A stretch of 53,756 nucleotides of DNA, taken from contig NZ_ATUO01000004.1 in the NCBI RefSeq assembly GCF_000420245.1, positions 1-53,756 on the forward strand. The letters are read 5' to 3'. This DNA comes from Psychromonas hadalis ATCC BAA-638. Its GTDB lineage: Bacteria > Pseudomonadota > Gammaproteobacteria > Enterobacterales > Psychromonadaceae. A program made the translations under genes and the position numbers. The notes under the pieces are model-generated. The model worked only from the letters and a program-made list of their open reading frames with translations. It ran no database searches and was not told the DNA's origin. Positions 1 to 8,629 of this stretch are shown here, one piece after another. Within the stretch, counting starts at the first letter, position 1. Every line of letters begins with the position of its first letter.

Positions 1-1
1 T

Positions 2-121
2 GCACCAACTGTTACGCCAACAGCTGCACCAACTGTTACGCCAACCGCTGCACCAACTGTTACGCCAACCGCTGCACCGACTGTTACGCCAACCGTTGCA
101 CCGACTGTTACGCCAACGCCA
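2..121 (+). repeat. Five in-frame 24-bp repeats coding a Pro/Thr linker
   Basis: Five tandem 24-base units begin at 2, 26, 50, 74 and 98. Each codes for about eight residues of the form APTVTPTA, with only a few base changes between units. The array continues to the left window edge, so the real copy number is unknown. Such Thr/Pro linkers commonly join catalytic and carbohydrate-binding modules in secreted enzymes. The near-identity of the units suggests recent expansion by slippage. Confidence 0.9.
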
Positions 122-2392
122 ATAATTACACCAGATGGCCTATGTGCTGATTTCAATGTTTACCCAAATTGGACTAAAGAGACACATGCAACCACTGGCG
201 ATATAATGGTTGTTGGAAATATTGCTTACTCTGCGAAGTACTATACAAGTACAGTGCCTGGTAGTGATGATACTTGGGTACATCATCTAAATTGTGATGG
301 TACTGCACCAGGTACAGCTGCGCTTCTCTCTTTACCAAGTGCTAAAGATCCTGTGAGTTTGAAAGTTAACGGTTGGCCAAGTGATTTTGTTGTTGCTAGC
401 CCATCTTCAGATGCACCAATCACGATTGTGATTAATGCAATTAACAGTGCTGATCTATCTAACTATATTAAATTAACCAGTGCTTTTGAAGCGTTGATTC
501 TTGTCGCTGAGCAAGCGGGTACTTCATCTGTGATCATCAATAGTGATGTACTTGATAATATTACGGCAGATAAAGGCGCATCTTTGGGCGTAATTGCTGT
601 TAAGCAAGCGTTAACAGAAGCAGTAACACTCACTGGTGCAAACATTACTGATAGCGAAATCAGCGCATTAAGTGATGATGCAAAAGGTTGGGCTCAGGCT
701 CAAAACTTAATCATGTCTGATGTTGCGACTAACGCTACCTTTGGTTGGTCTTTAAGTATTGGCGACTTTGCTTATGCAACGCATTCGGGTAAAAAATCAG
801 TATGGAACGCCGCATCAAAAGCAACGGCTGATTTACTTGATAAATTAGCGCTGTATAAAGGTGTATCAAAAGCAGATTTCGTTACGTTTACTAAGTCTGG
901 TGCTTCTGCTAGTTTATCAAGCGATCAATGGCATAACGCGTTAGAATACGTTAAACAAGTGACTGACTTTGTTCAGACTCCTGCCATGTTATCTTCTATT
1001 TCAACGGCACAAGCAACAACTTACTTCATGGGTAATACTGCTGGTGAAAGTCATGTACGTAAAGCTGCTGCCAATAACATTTTTGCTATTTTATTCGATG
1101 CTGATAGTGAACTGTTAACCAGTAAAATTGCGAGTTACCAAAATAGTAAAGTACCATTGTACTATACAGGTGCTGGCGCTGCCGACACGCCATTAACACG
1201 CATTACTTCTCTAAACAGTGAATTAGCTGCCATTGAAAGTGTCATGAATAATGAAGTTTTCCTTTACGAACTAGCGACAGGCAATGCTTGGGCTCCATCT
1301 ACTATCTATAAGTGGAATGACTTTTTAACGGGCTTAAACTCAATGCACAATGTGGGTGTGGCGGGCGATAAATTCTGGTTAATTGATGAAACTGCTAATG
1401 ATGCAACCAATGCAAAATACGCTAAAGTTGCGATGGCTGCTTTCTTATCACAAAGTATGCAAGAAACAATTCGTTACGATGCTTGTGATGAGAACAACTG
1501 GTCAGAAGTTAAATATGGCGCAGCTGTAGATTACCCAATGACAGCAAGTTGTGGCCAGTTAGGTCAGAAATATGCTGATTACGGAACGAATCCTACATCA
1601 GGTAAAGATCACCCTTACTCTTGTCCGCGTGACAATAAGATGGAACAAACTGCAAGTACTCATGCTAAATGGTACGGTGCACCAGCGCCAATCTTTGTAG
1701 CACCAGATGCTGTACTTGAAGAGCAAGGTTTACTGGTTAACGGTAAAACAGGTCGTTGGACGAATGCAGGCCACTGTAATACGGTACCCACTGCGATAGA
1801 TACTTCTAAGCAAGTATTTGAACGTGATAACTGTAAAATCTATGAAGGTCAAAAAGCAGGTAGCTTTATATGGGACGGTAGTGATGGTAGTGTTGAAGGT
1901 TGTGGCTGGTGGGGTCGAGGTGTTATTCAAACCACAGGTCGCCAAAACTTCGGTACACTTAATCACTTTATAGGCCGTTCACACGTTGATCCTGAGACTA
2001 TTGGACAAACGATTGATGGCACAACAGTTGTAGCTGCACCTGAAAGTCCGTTGTACTCTGATTTAGATTTATGTTCGAACCCTGGGCTTGTTTGTAGTTC
2101 TGAAGAGCATAAAGAGCTTAAGTGGATTGCTGGTTTATTCTTTTGGGTTAACTCAGTGCAAGCATATAGCGATGAGGGTGGCGAATACGCTGACTGGAAT
2201 TACTACACTGAGCTTAAAGCTTATGTAGATGGTGGCATGAAAGGGACTGCATTTGTTGATGCTGTATCAGGTATTGTAAACCGTGGTTGTCCAGATGATA
2301 CTTGTCCAGTAAGTGGTGACGTTCATGCAATTAACGAACGTCGTGCAAACTTTAAATTAGTATTAGAAAAACTAGGTCTTAACCCTCAATAA
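2..2392 (+). CDS. GH19-like secreted chitinase, 5' end outside window
   Basis: The frame is open from the window edge; the ATG at 206 is internal. About 796 residues are visible. In order: a Pro/Thr repeat linker (1-45); a chitin-binding CBM5/12-like module (about 46-98) with YPNW, an aromatic YSAKYY stretch and a terminal Trp; a long region I cannot assign (about 100-470); then a GH19-like catalytic region. The stretch AAFLSQSMQET near residue 480-490 matches the family segment that carries the catalytic Glu (AAFxAQTSHET). WWGRGVIQTTGRQNFG near 637 matches the family YYGRGPIQL motif. It would hydrolyse chitin outside the cell. The second catalytic acid is not certain. A strong terminator follows, so the gene is probably last in its transcript. 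Confidence 0.75.
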   Translation, partial: APTVTPTAAPTVTPTAAPTVTPTAAPTVTPTVAPTVTPTPIITPDGLCADFNVYPNWTKETHATTGDIMVVGNIAYSAKYYTSTVPGSDDTWVHHLNCDGTAPGTAALLSLPSAKDPVSLKVNGWPSDFVVASPSSDAPITIVINAINSADLSNYIKLTSAFEALILVAEQAGTSSVIINSDVLDNITADKGASLGVIAVKQALTEAVTLTGANITDSEISALSDDAKGWAQAQNLIMSDVATNATFGWSLSIGDFAYATHSGKKSVWNAASKATADLLDKLALYKGVSKADFVTFTKSGASASLSSDQWHNALEYVKQVTDFVQTPAMLSSISTAQATTYFMGNTAGESHVRKAAANNIFAILFDADSELLTSKIASYQNSKVPLYYTGAGAADTPLTRITSLNSELAAIESVMNNEVFLYELATGNAWAPSTIYKWNDFLTGLNSMHNVGVAGDKFWLIDETANDATNAKYAKVAMAAFLSQSMQETIRYDACDENNWSEVKYGAAVDYPMTASCGQLGQKYADYGTNPTSGKDHPYSCPRDNKMEQTASTHAKWYGAPAPIFVAPDAVLEEQGLLVNGKTGRWTNAGHCNTVPTAIDTSKQVFERDNCKIYEGQKAGSFIWDGSDGSVEGCGWWGRGVIQTTGRQNFGTLNHFIGRSHVDPETIGQTIDGTTVVAAPESPLYSDLDLCSNPGLVCSSEEHKELKWIAGLFFWVNSVQAYSDEGGEYADWNYYTELKAYVDGGMKGTAFVDAVSGIVNRGCPDDTCPVSGDVHAINERRANFKLVLEKLGLNPQ

Positions 2393-2420
2393 AACAATCG
2401 TTTATATTGAAGCCTTGTCA

Positions 2421-2456
2421 ATGCCAGTCGGTGCTTAACCGACTGGCATTTTTTTG
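2421..2456 (+). terminator. Rho-independent terminator after chitinase gene
   Basis: A perfect 12-bp stem (2421-2432 with 2438-2449) has a 5-base loop and is followed by a run of seven T. It lies 29 bases after the chitinase stop codon. Confidence 0.92.
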
Positions 2457-2537
2457 TTTTAAAAATGGTTAATTTCTTTATTTGTTCTAGCTTTAGAGTT
2501 ATTGTCTAAAAAGAAAACCATGAATAAGGTGAATCGT

Positions 2538-5500
2538 ATGACGTCTATTCTTAACCAGAAAAATGATATTTTAGAGCAAATATTTACCCAATTAAAAAGC
2601 CACTTCTCAGAGAAAGAACAAAAAACCTTACAGCTATTTATCAATAGTGTTTATCGTGATGTTTCAATCACCGACCTGACTCAAATTAACCAAGAAGATC
2701 TCAATGGTTTAACCGTTTCATTATGGCGTGAGTTATTAGTTTGGAAGGGGGAGTTTGCTAAGGTTAAAGTATTTAACCCTGATGTTGAGCAGGATGAGTG
2801 GCAATCTTCACATACTGTTATTAGTGTATTATGTCGTAATATCCCTTTTGTGATTGATACCTTAAAATTGGTCGTTAACGAATTAAATATCAAATTACAT
2901 CGAATCTTTTACAGTGAGATAGCCAGCCAACGTACTAAATCAGGAAAATTAACTGCGTTAGATGCAGACCATGCGGATGAGTTACTGCTCTATTTTGAGA
3001 TAGACCAAACGAGTGCAGTCATTGAGCGTGAGCAGATAAAAACGAGAATAGAAAGTGCATTATTAGATGTTAGTTTAGTAGTTGATGATTTTAAACACTT
3101 AACAAAAAATGTAAAAACTGCACTCAAACAGAGTGAAAATGATAGCTTTAGTGATCAGATTAATGATATCGCAGAGCAACAAACCTTTTTGACTTGGTTA
3201 TTAGATGATCATTTTACCTTTATCGGTTGTGATCAATTTACCGTTACAGAGGGAGTCGTTTACTCTGTTGAGGGCAGTCAACTTGGTTTATTAAAACGTG
3301 ATGATTTTCTGCAAGAACCACTACCTTTTGAGTTATTTGATACTTTAAAAAAACAGTCAATTATCCATTTCAGTAAAGCCTCACAGCGCGCTATGGTGCA
3401 TCGCCGTGCTTATCCTGATGTTGTCTATATAAAGCGCTTTAATGATAAGGGCGATCTTATCTCTGGTTACCGATTTATTGGTTTATATACCTCGGCGGTG
3501 TATAGCGGTACACCTAAAGATATCCCTATCGTGCGCCATAAAATTAGTAACGTATTAGCACAATCTGGCTATAGCGCCGGTAGCCACTACTTTAAAGAGT
3601 TATCACAAATTCTTTATACCTTCCCCGTGGAAGATCTACTGCTTTGTAATGAGCAAACGTTGCTGAAAAATGTGGTTGAAGTATTACATGCGCAGGAGCG
3701 TAAAGAGCTAAAGCTATTTATGCGTTGTGCAGGTAATAAACAGTTTGTGATTGCCACATTGTATGTGCCTCGTGATATCTACAGTACTAAAGTGAGGCTT
3801 ACCTTTGAAGAGTTAATCTGCCGCACTTTAGAGGTGGAAGATATTGACTTTCAAACCTATCTTAGTGAATCTAATTTAGCGCGTTTGCGCGTGGTTTTAC
3901 GTCTTAAATTTCCACTTGATCAAGTATTAGAAGAGCAAGCAATTCAAGATCGTATGAAGCAGCTTACCAAGCGCTGGGACGATGAGTTACATGATACGTT
4001 AGTGGAACAAAGAGGAGAAGAAACGGGTATAAAGTTGACTAAAAAATACCTAAATGCCTTTCCGAGCAGTTATCAAGATAGCTTTAGTTCGCGTGTTGCA
4101 GTGGCAGATATTGATCGTATTGAATCTTTGTATGCTGATGAACATCGCTCTATGACATTGCGTTTTTATCGCTCTATCGAGCCTAATAGCAGTGAGCTAA
4201 AACTGAAACTTTTCCATCAAGATGGTGCATTACTGCTTTCTGATTTAATCCCTGTTTTAGAAAATATGGGCTTGAAAGTAGCAGAAGAGTATCCTTACAA
4301 AGTAACCCCTGTGGGTGAGAGATCTTTCTGGTTATACGATTTTACTCTACTTTATTCACAGGTGAAAAATTTTAATCCTGATACCTATCGTGATCACTTT
4401 GCTGATGCATTCCTGTCAGTTTGGTATGCAAAAACAGATAATGATCCTTTTAACAAGTTAATTTTAGGGGCGGGATTAGCTTGGCGTGATATCAGCATGT
4501 TACGTGCTTACGCTAAATATTTAAAACAGTTACGTTTTGGTTTCAGCCATTCTTGTATTGCGAAAACACTATTAGATCATAACAAGTTAGTGAAAGAGAT
4601 CGTGACGCTGTTTAACTTGCGTTTTGATCCTAAAAAATCGGCCGATATTAATAAACAGGAAAAACTACAAGAGAAGATTTTAACGGCATTGAATGATGTC
4701 ACTAACCTCAATGAGGATAGAGTATTACGTAAATACGTAGAGCTGATTATGGCAACACAGCGTACTAACTATTTTCAGAAAGAGGCAGGTAAAAACCACG
4801 ATTATATTAGTTTCAAATTTGATCATAACCTGATCACTGAAATCCCATTACCACGCTTGAATTATGAGATATTTGTATACTCTCCGCGTATTGAGGGAGT
4901 GCATCTTCGTGGTGGTAAAGTGGCGCGTGGCGGTTTGCGTTGGTCAGACAGAAGTGAAGATTACCGCACCGAGGTATTGGGGCTGGTAAAAGCGCAACAG
5001 GTTAAAAACTCAGTGATTGTGCCCGTCGGTGCGAAAGGAGGATTTGTTGCTAAAAAATTGAATCCAAGCATGGACAGAGAAGCATTTATGGCAGAGGGCA
5101 TTAGCTGCTATAAAATATTTATTAGCGCATTACTCGGCATTACCGATAACTTAGATAAAGGCAAGATTATCCCGCCGATTGATGTGCAACGTTACGATGG
5201 TGATGATCCTTATCTGGTGGTCGCTGCCGATAAAGGCACGGCTACTTTTTCTGATATTGCTAATAAATTAGCAACCGATAGAGATTTTTGGCTCGATGAT
5301 GCTTTTGCTTCGGGTGGTAGTAATGGATATGATCATAAAAAAATGGGTATTACTGCGCGTGGTGCGTGGATAAGTGTACAGCGTCATTTTCGTGAATTAG
5401 GCATTGATGTGCAAAGCAAACCTATCAGCGTCATTGGTATTGGCGACATGGCGGGTGATGTTTTTGGTAATGGTATGTTGAGTTCTAAATATATTTCATT

Positions 5501-7325
5501 GTTGGCCGCATTTAACCATCTACATATCTTTATAGACCCTTCGCCTGTTGATAATGATGTAAGTTTTAATGAGCGTTTACGTCTTTTTGAAACACCACGT
5601 ACAGGTTGGAATGATTACGATAAAACCCTTATCTCCAAAGGGGGGGGGGTTTTTGAACGCTCTGCTAAATCAATCAAAGTTAGCCCTGAAATGGCAAAAC
5701 GTTTTGATATTTACCAAAAGCAGGTAACACCTGCCGAACTAATTACCATTTTATTAAAAGCGCAGGTAGATTTGTTATGGAATGGTGGTATCGGAACTTA
5801 TGTGAAAGGCAACACAGAAACCCACGCTGATGTGGGTGATAAAGCCAACGATATTTTACGTATTAATGGTGGCGAGTTACGTTGTCGCGTGGTGGGAGAA
5901 GGTGGGAACTTAGGTTTCACACAACGTGCACGTATTGAATACGCACTCACTGGCGGGCACTGTTTTACCGATGCGATTGATAACGCTGCCGGTGTTAACT
6001 GCTCAGATTTAGAGGTAAATATTAAGATATTGCTTGATAAGTTAGTCTCTAAAGGAGATCTCACCGTGAAGCAACGTAATGTTTGGCTGGTTAATATGAC
6101 CGAGGAGGTGGGGAAAATTGTCTTAGCCAATAACTATCGCCAAGCGCAATCGATTAGCCTTTCATACATTGAAAGTTACAAACGTATTGAGGAGTTTCGT
6201 CGTTTAATTATCGATTTGGAAGATAAAGGTAAGTTAAACCGTGCGCTAGAGTTTATTCCCACTGATGATGTGTTAAATGAATACAAAAGTACTCAGAAAG
6301 GGCTAACACGCCCAAGTATTTCGGTGATGCTCTCTTATGCAAAAAATGAATTAAAAGAGGCGTTAGCGAATGAGAAAGTAGCAGATGATCCTTATCTATT
6401 AAAAGAAGCGGAAAAAGTATTCCCCGCTTCATTGGTTAAGCAGTATCAAAAAGAGGTACATCAACATCCATTGGTCAATGAAATTGTTGCTACACAGGTA
6501 AGTAACGATCTGTTTAACAGCATGGGGCCTACATTTGCCCATCGTATTATGGCCAGTGCAGGTTGCTCTTTTTTAGATGTGTGTAAAGCATGGGTGGCTG
6601 CCCGCGATATTTTCTCTATGAGTGAAACGTTAGTCGCGATTGAAGCACTCGATAATATTGTGACTACCGATGTGCAAAGCGTACTCATTGAACGCTTAAA
6701 ACGCATGGTACGCCATGCAACACGTTGGTTGGTGCGTAATCATCGCAATGATTTAGATACCGGTAGTTTGGTGAAAGCTTATCAAGCACCACTGAAAAAA
6801 CTGGTGACACAGTTTGATAAAATCTTAATTGGTAGCTCTATTAGCCATCGTCAAACCGTCATTGATTGTTTTGTGGCTGACAAGGTTCCACATGACTTAG
6901 CCGCCTCACTGGCAAGTAGCGATCAAATTTATGCTATGTTAGGTGTTATCTCTATCGCTAAAAAAGTGGCGGTAAAACCAGAGCAGGCATTGCAAGTTTA
7001 CTTCCACAGTGGTGAATCATTAAAACTGTTTGATATTAATAAACAGCTTAACCTTTTACCCGGGGATAGCCATTGGCAGTCACTTGCGCGCGAAGCGATG
7101 CGTGATGACTTAGAGTGGCAACAGCTACGCATCAGTAAAGGTATTTTAGAGAAAGTGAAAGAGGGCACCGATATTGGGGATGCATTTGTTGAGTGGCATA
7201 CTTCGCATCATATATTGTCAGAGCGATGGCAGCGCATGGCAGAAGCGATGCTCGCCGTCAGTAATCCCGAATTTAGTATGTGTCAGGTCGCATTACGTGA
7301 GTTATTAGACCTTTCACAAAGCTGA
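2538..7325 (+). CDS. gdhB: NAD-dependent glutamate dehydrogenase, L180 (180 kDa) class
   Basis: This large enzyme (1595 aa from this start) oxidatively deaminates glutamate to 2-oxoglutarate with NAD in the cytoplasm. The N-terminal half carries the ACT-like regulatory region of the class. The catalytic core lies near residues 790-1100: GGLRWSDR near 800, VPVGAKGGFV near 830, the dinucleotide-fold segment GIGDMAGDVFGNGM near 966, SKGGGVFERS near 1034 and NGGIGTYVKG. Length fits the usual 1590-1620 residues. The frame could start earlier at TTG 2502 or ATG 2520. I chose ATG 2538 because AAGGTGA precedes it at good spacing. A run of ten G at 5640-5649 codes the conserved SKGGG segment and leaves the frame intact. 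It stands alone between a terminator and pdhR. Confidence 0.95.
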   Translation: MTSILNQKNDILEQIFTQLKSHFSEKEQKTLQLFINSVYRDVSITDLTQINQEDLNGLTVSLWRELLVWKGEFAKVKVFNPDVEQDEWQSSHTVISVLCRNIPFVIDTLKLVVNELNIKLHRIFYSEIASQRTKSGKLTALDADHADELLLYFEIDQTSAVIEREQIKTRIESALLDVSLVVDDFKHLTKNVKTALKQSENDSFSDQINDIAEQQTFLTWLLDDHFTFIGCDQFTVTEGVVYSVEGSQLGLLKRDDFLQEPLPFELFDTLKKQSIIHFSKASQRAMVHRRAYPDVVYIKRFNDKGDLISGYRFIGLYTSAVYSGTPKDIPIVRHKISNVLAQSGYSAGSHYFKELSQILYTFPVEDLLLCNEQTLLKNVVEVLHAQERKELKLFMRCAGNKQFVIATLYVPRDIYSTKVRLTFEELICRTLEVEDIDFQTYLSESNLARLRVVLRLKFPLDQVLEEQAIQDRMKQLTKRWDDELHDTLVEQRGEETGIKLTKKYLNAFPSSYQDSFSSRVAVADIDRIESLYADEHRSMTLRFYRSIEPNSSELKLKLFHQDGALLLSDLIPVLENMGLKVAEEYPYKVTPVGERSFWLYDFTLLYSQVKNFNPDTYRDHFADAFLSVWYAKTDNDPFNKLILGAGLAWRDISMLRAYAKYLKQLRFGFSHSCIAKTLLDHNKLVKEIVTLFNLRFDPKKSADINKQEKLQEKILTALNDVTNLNEDRVLRKYVELIMATQRTNYFQKEAGKNHDYISFKFDHNLITEIPLPRLNYEIFVYSPRIEGVHLRGGKVARGGLRWSDRSEDYRTEVLGLVKAQQVKNSVIVPVGAKGGFVAKKLNPSMDREAFMAEGISCYKIFISALLGITDNLDKGKIIPPIDVQRYDGDDPYLVVAADKGTATFSDIANKLATDRDFWLDDAFASGGSNGYDHKKMGITARGAWISVQRHFRELGIDVQSKPISVIGIGDMAGDVFGNGMLSSKYISLLAAFNHLHIFIDPSPVDNDVSFNERLRLFETPRTGWNDYDKTLISKGGGVFERSAKSIKVSPEMAKRFDIYQKQVTPAELITILLKAQVDLLWNGGIGTYVKGNTETHADVGDKANDILRINGGELRCRVVGEGGNLGFTQRARIEYALTGGHCFTDAIDNAAGVNCSDLEVNIKILLDKLVSKGDLTVKQRNVWLVNMTEEVGKIVLANNYRQAQSISLSYIESYKRIEEFRRLIIDLEDKGKLNRALEFIPTDDVLNEYKSTQKGLTRPSISVMLSYAKNELKEALANEKVADDPYLLKEAEKVFPASLVKQYQKEVHQHPLVNEIVATQVSNDLFNSMGPTFAHRIMASAGCSFLDVCKAWVAARDIFSMSETLVAIEALDNIVTTDVQSVLIERLKRMVRHATRWLVRNHRNDLDTGSLVKAYQAPLKKLVTQFDKILIGSSISHRQTVIDCFVADKVPHDLAASLASSDQIYAMLGVISIAKKVAVKPEQALQVYFHSGESLKLFDINKQLNLLPGDSHWQSLAREAMRDDLEWQQLRISKGILEKVKEGTDIGDAFVEWHTSHHILSERWQRMAEAMLAVSNPEFSMCQVALRELLDLSQS

Positions 7326-7475
7326 TTGTTATTTTTTATTTGGAAGTGAAATTTTCGTTTCGCCGTTGTGCTTTTCTGAATAACGGTAGATCAGAAGTGT
7401 TACTTCCATTTCTGCTTTTATACTCCCCCCTTTTTTACCTGTTGTTTGCAATAACAACTTCTTAACAAAAAATAT
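7326..7475. other. Intergenic region after gdhB
   Basis: Together with the promoter region up to 7649 this is a 324-base gap. The first part holds two nested, weak inverted repeats (TGGAAGT near 7341 with ACTTCCA near 7403, and CCGTT with AACGG between them), but no clear T tract, so it is at best a poor terminator. The second part holds the two PdhR boxes listed separately. Confidence 0.4.
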
Positions 7476-7492
7476 AATTGGTCTTACCATTT
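7476..7492 (+). promoter_or_regulatory. PdhR operator 1
   Basis: The sequence AATTGGT-ctt-ACCATTT matches the PdhR operator AATTGGTnnnACCAATT at 15 of 17 positions, including the whole core. It lies 157 bases upstream of the pdhR start. Autoregulation of the pdhR-aceEF-lpd operon by PdhR, relieved by pyruvate, is known in E. coli. Confidence 0.85.
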
Positions 7493-7608
7493 AAAACCTT
7501 TCCTGATTATCTGTTAAAAAAAAGACAAAATGATGGGTTTTTACTTGCGGTAGATCAAACTTTACTAGACAGATGTTAAAAAAATTGTTAATTTCTCTGC
7601 ACAAAGTG

Positions 7609-7625
7609 AATTGGTAATACCATTT
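7609..7625 (+). promoter_or_regulatory. PdhR operator 2
   Basis: AATTGGT-aat-ACCATTT is a second PdhR box of the same quality, centred 33 bases upstream of the pdhR ATG. The two boxes are 133 bases apart (start to start) and probably flank or overlap the operon promoter. A looping or dual-block repression layout is possible, but this is inference. Confidence 0.85.
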
Positions 7626-7649
7626 TACAGGTTAACAAAAAAGGGCATC

Positions 7650-8399
7650 ATGGCTTACGCAAAAATCAAGCAGCCTAAACTGGCTGATGTGATAGAAGAT
7701 CGCATTGAAACGATGATTTTAGATGGTTCATTAGAGCTAGGTGAAAAGCTACCTTCTGAGCGTGAATTGGCGAAACAGTTTGATGTTTCTCGCCCTTCAT
7801 TACGTGAAGCAATTCAGCGTTTAGAATCAAAAGGATTACTCTCTCGTCGTCAAGGCGGTGGTACTTACGTCAAAGAGGCGTTACGTGAACAGCTTACCGA
7901 TCCCCTGTTTGAATTAATCAATTCCCATCCAGAGTCTCAATATGATCTGCTTGAATTTCGTCATGCCTTAGAAGGTTTTTCTGCCTATTACGCCGCTCTT
8001 CGCGGTACTGCGGATGATTTAGATGAAATTAAACGTTGTTTTGTTGCCATTGAAGATGCACAAAAACAGGATGATTTAGAGCTTGAGATTCAAAGTGTGG
8101 CACTTTTTTATTTAGCGGTGATTGAAGCCTCACGTAATGTGGTTTTCTTGCATTTAGCACGTGGTATCAAACCATTATTAGAAAAAAATATTTCAGACAA
8201 TGTCAAGCAACTTTATCGTTATCCCGAAGTGGCTAAAAAAATTCATCAACATCGTCTACAGTTGCTAGAAGCAATTCTTTCCAAACAGCCTTTGGAGGCA
8301 CAAAAAGCATCGGCTCAGCACCTTATCTACATTGAACAAACACGTTCTGTGATGTTACGTGAAGAGAGCTCTTTTAAACGTGAATTAGGGCGTTTTTAA
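7650..8399 (+). CDS. pdhR: Pyruvate-sensing GntR-family repressor of the PDH operon
   Basis: The 249-residue protein has an N-terminal GntR winged helix (about 1-75; PSERELAKQFDVSRPSLREAIQRLESKGLL) in line with E. coli PdhR, followed by an FCD ligand-binding domain (about 90-230) that would bind pyruvate. The frame extends upstream to TTG 7611, but that codon lies inside PdhR box 2. The E. coli-like MAYxKI start at 7650 is preferred. It is the first gene of pdhR-aceE-aceF-lpdA and has two PdhR operators before it. A degenerate copy of its last 45 or so bases lies downstream at 8456-8499. Confidence 0.96.
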   Translation: MAYAKIKQPKLADVIEDRIETMILDGSLELGEKLPSERELAKQFDVSRPSLREAIQRLESKGLLSRRQGGGTYVKEALREQLTDPLFELINSHPESQYDLLEFRHALEGFSAYYAALRGTADDLDEIKRCFVAIEDAQKQDDLELEIQSVALFYLAVIEASRNVVFLHLARGIKPLLEKNISDNVKQLYRYPEVAKKIHQHRLQLLEAILSKQPLEAQKASAQHLIYIEQTRSVMLREESSFKRELGRF

Positions 8400-8455
8400 C
8401 CTTTTGAAAATGACATCCCATTTTAAGGTGATCATTACTTTAATTATTTGTTATA

Positions 8456-8499
8456 TGAACAAACACGTTCTGTGATACGTGAAAAGAGTTGTTGTAAAC
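8456..8499 (+). repeat. Partial duplicate of the pdhR 3' end
   Basis: This segment repeats 8333-8379, inside the last codons of pdhR. The first 21 bases are identical, then three bases are missing and several are changed. The copy is non-coding and offset by about 120 bases. It looks like a decayed remnant of a tandem duplication of the gene end. Confidence 0.8.
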
Positions 8500-8517
8500 T
8501 TTTAAAATTACACTGGG

Positions 8518-8571
8518 TAATTATTTCAATTACGTATTACCCACATGGTAGTGGGTTAATTGAAATAGTTA
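8518..8571 (+). promoter_or_regulatory. Long stem-loop in the aceE leader
   Basis: An outer 15-bp stem (8518-8532 with 8557-8571, one G-U wobble) encloses a 6-base left bulge, then a 6-bp inner stem (8539-8544 with 8551-8556) with a 6-base loop. It ends 58 bases before the aceE ATG and has no T tract, so it is not an ordinary terminator. It could bind a protein, or act as an RNA structure in the pdhR-aceE intergenic transcript. Confidence 0.7.
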
Positions 8572-8629
8572 CAACATAAAAATACTTGGTTTAATCACTG
8601 AGATACTTATTATAAAGAAGGAAAGTGTC

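Noticed and set aside
2-121. Short regularly repeated DNA, considered as CRISPR
   Set aside because: The units are contiguous with no unique spacers, and they are in frame with the downstream protein.
5798-6130. Antisense open frame of 110 codons inside gdhB, and similar frames inside aceE, aceF, torA, acnB, murA and the RND gene
   Set aside because: They lie entirely within strongly conserved genes on the other strand or frame, lack ribosome sites, and have composition typical of shadow frames.
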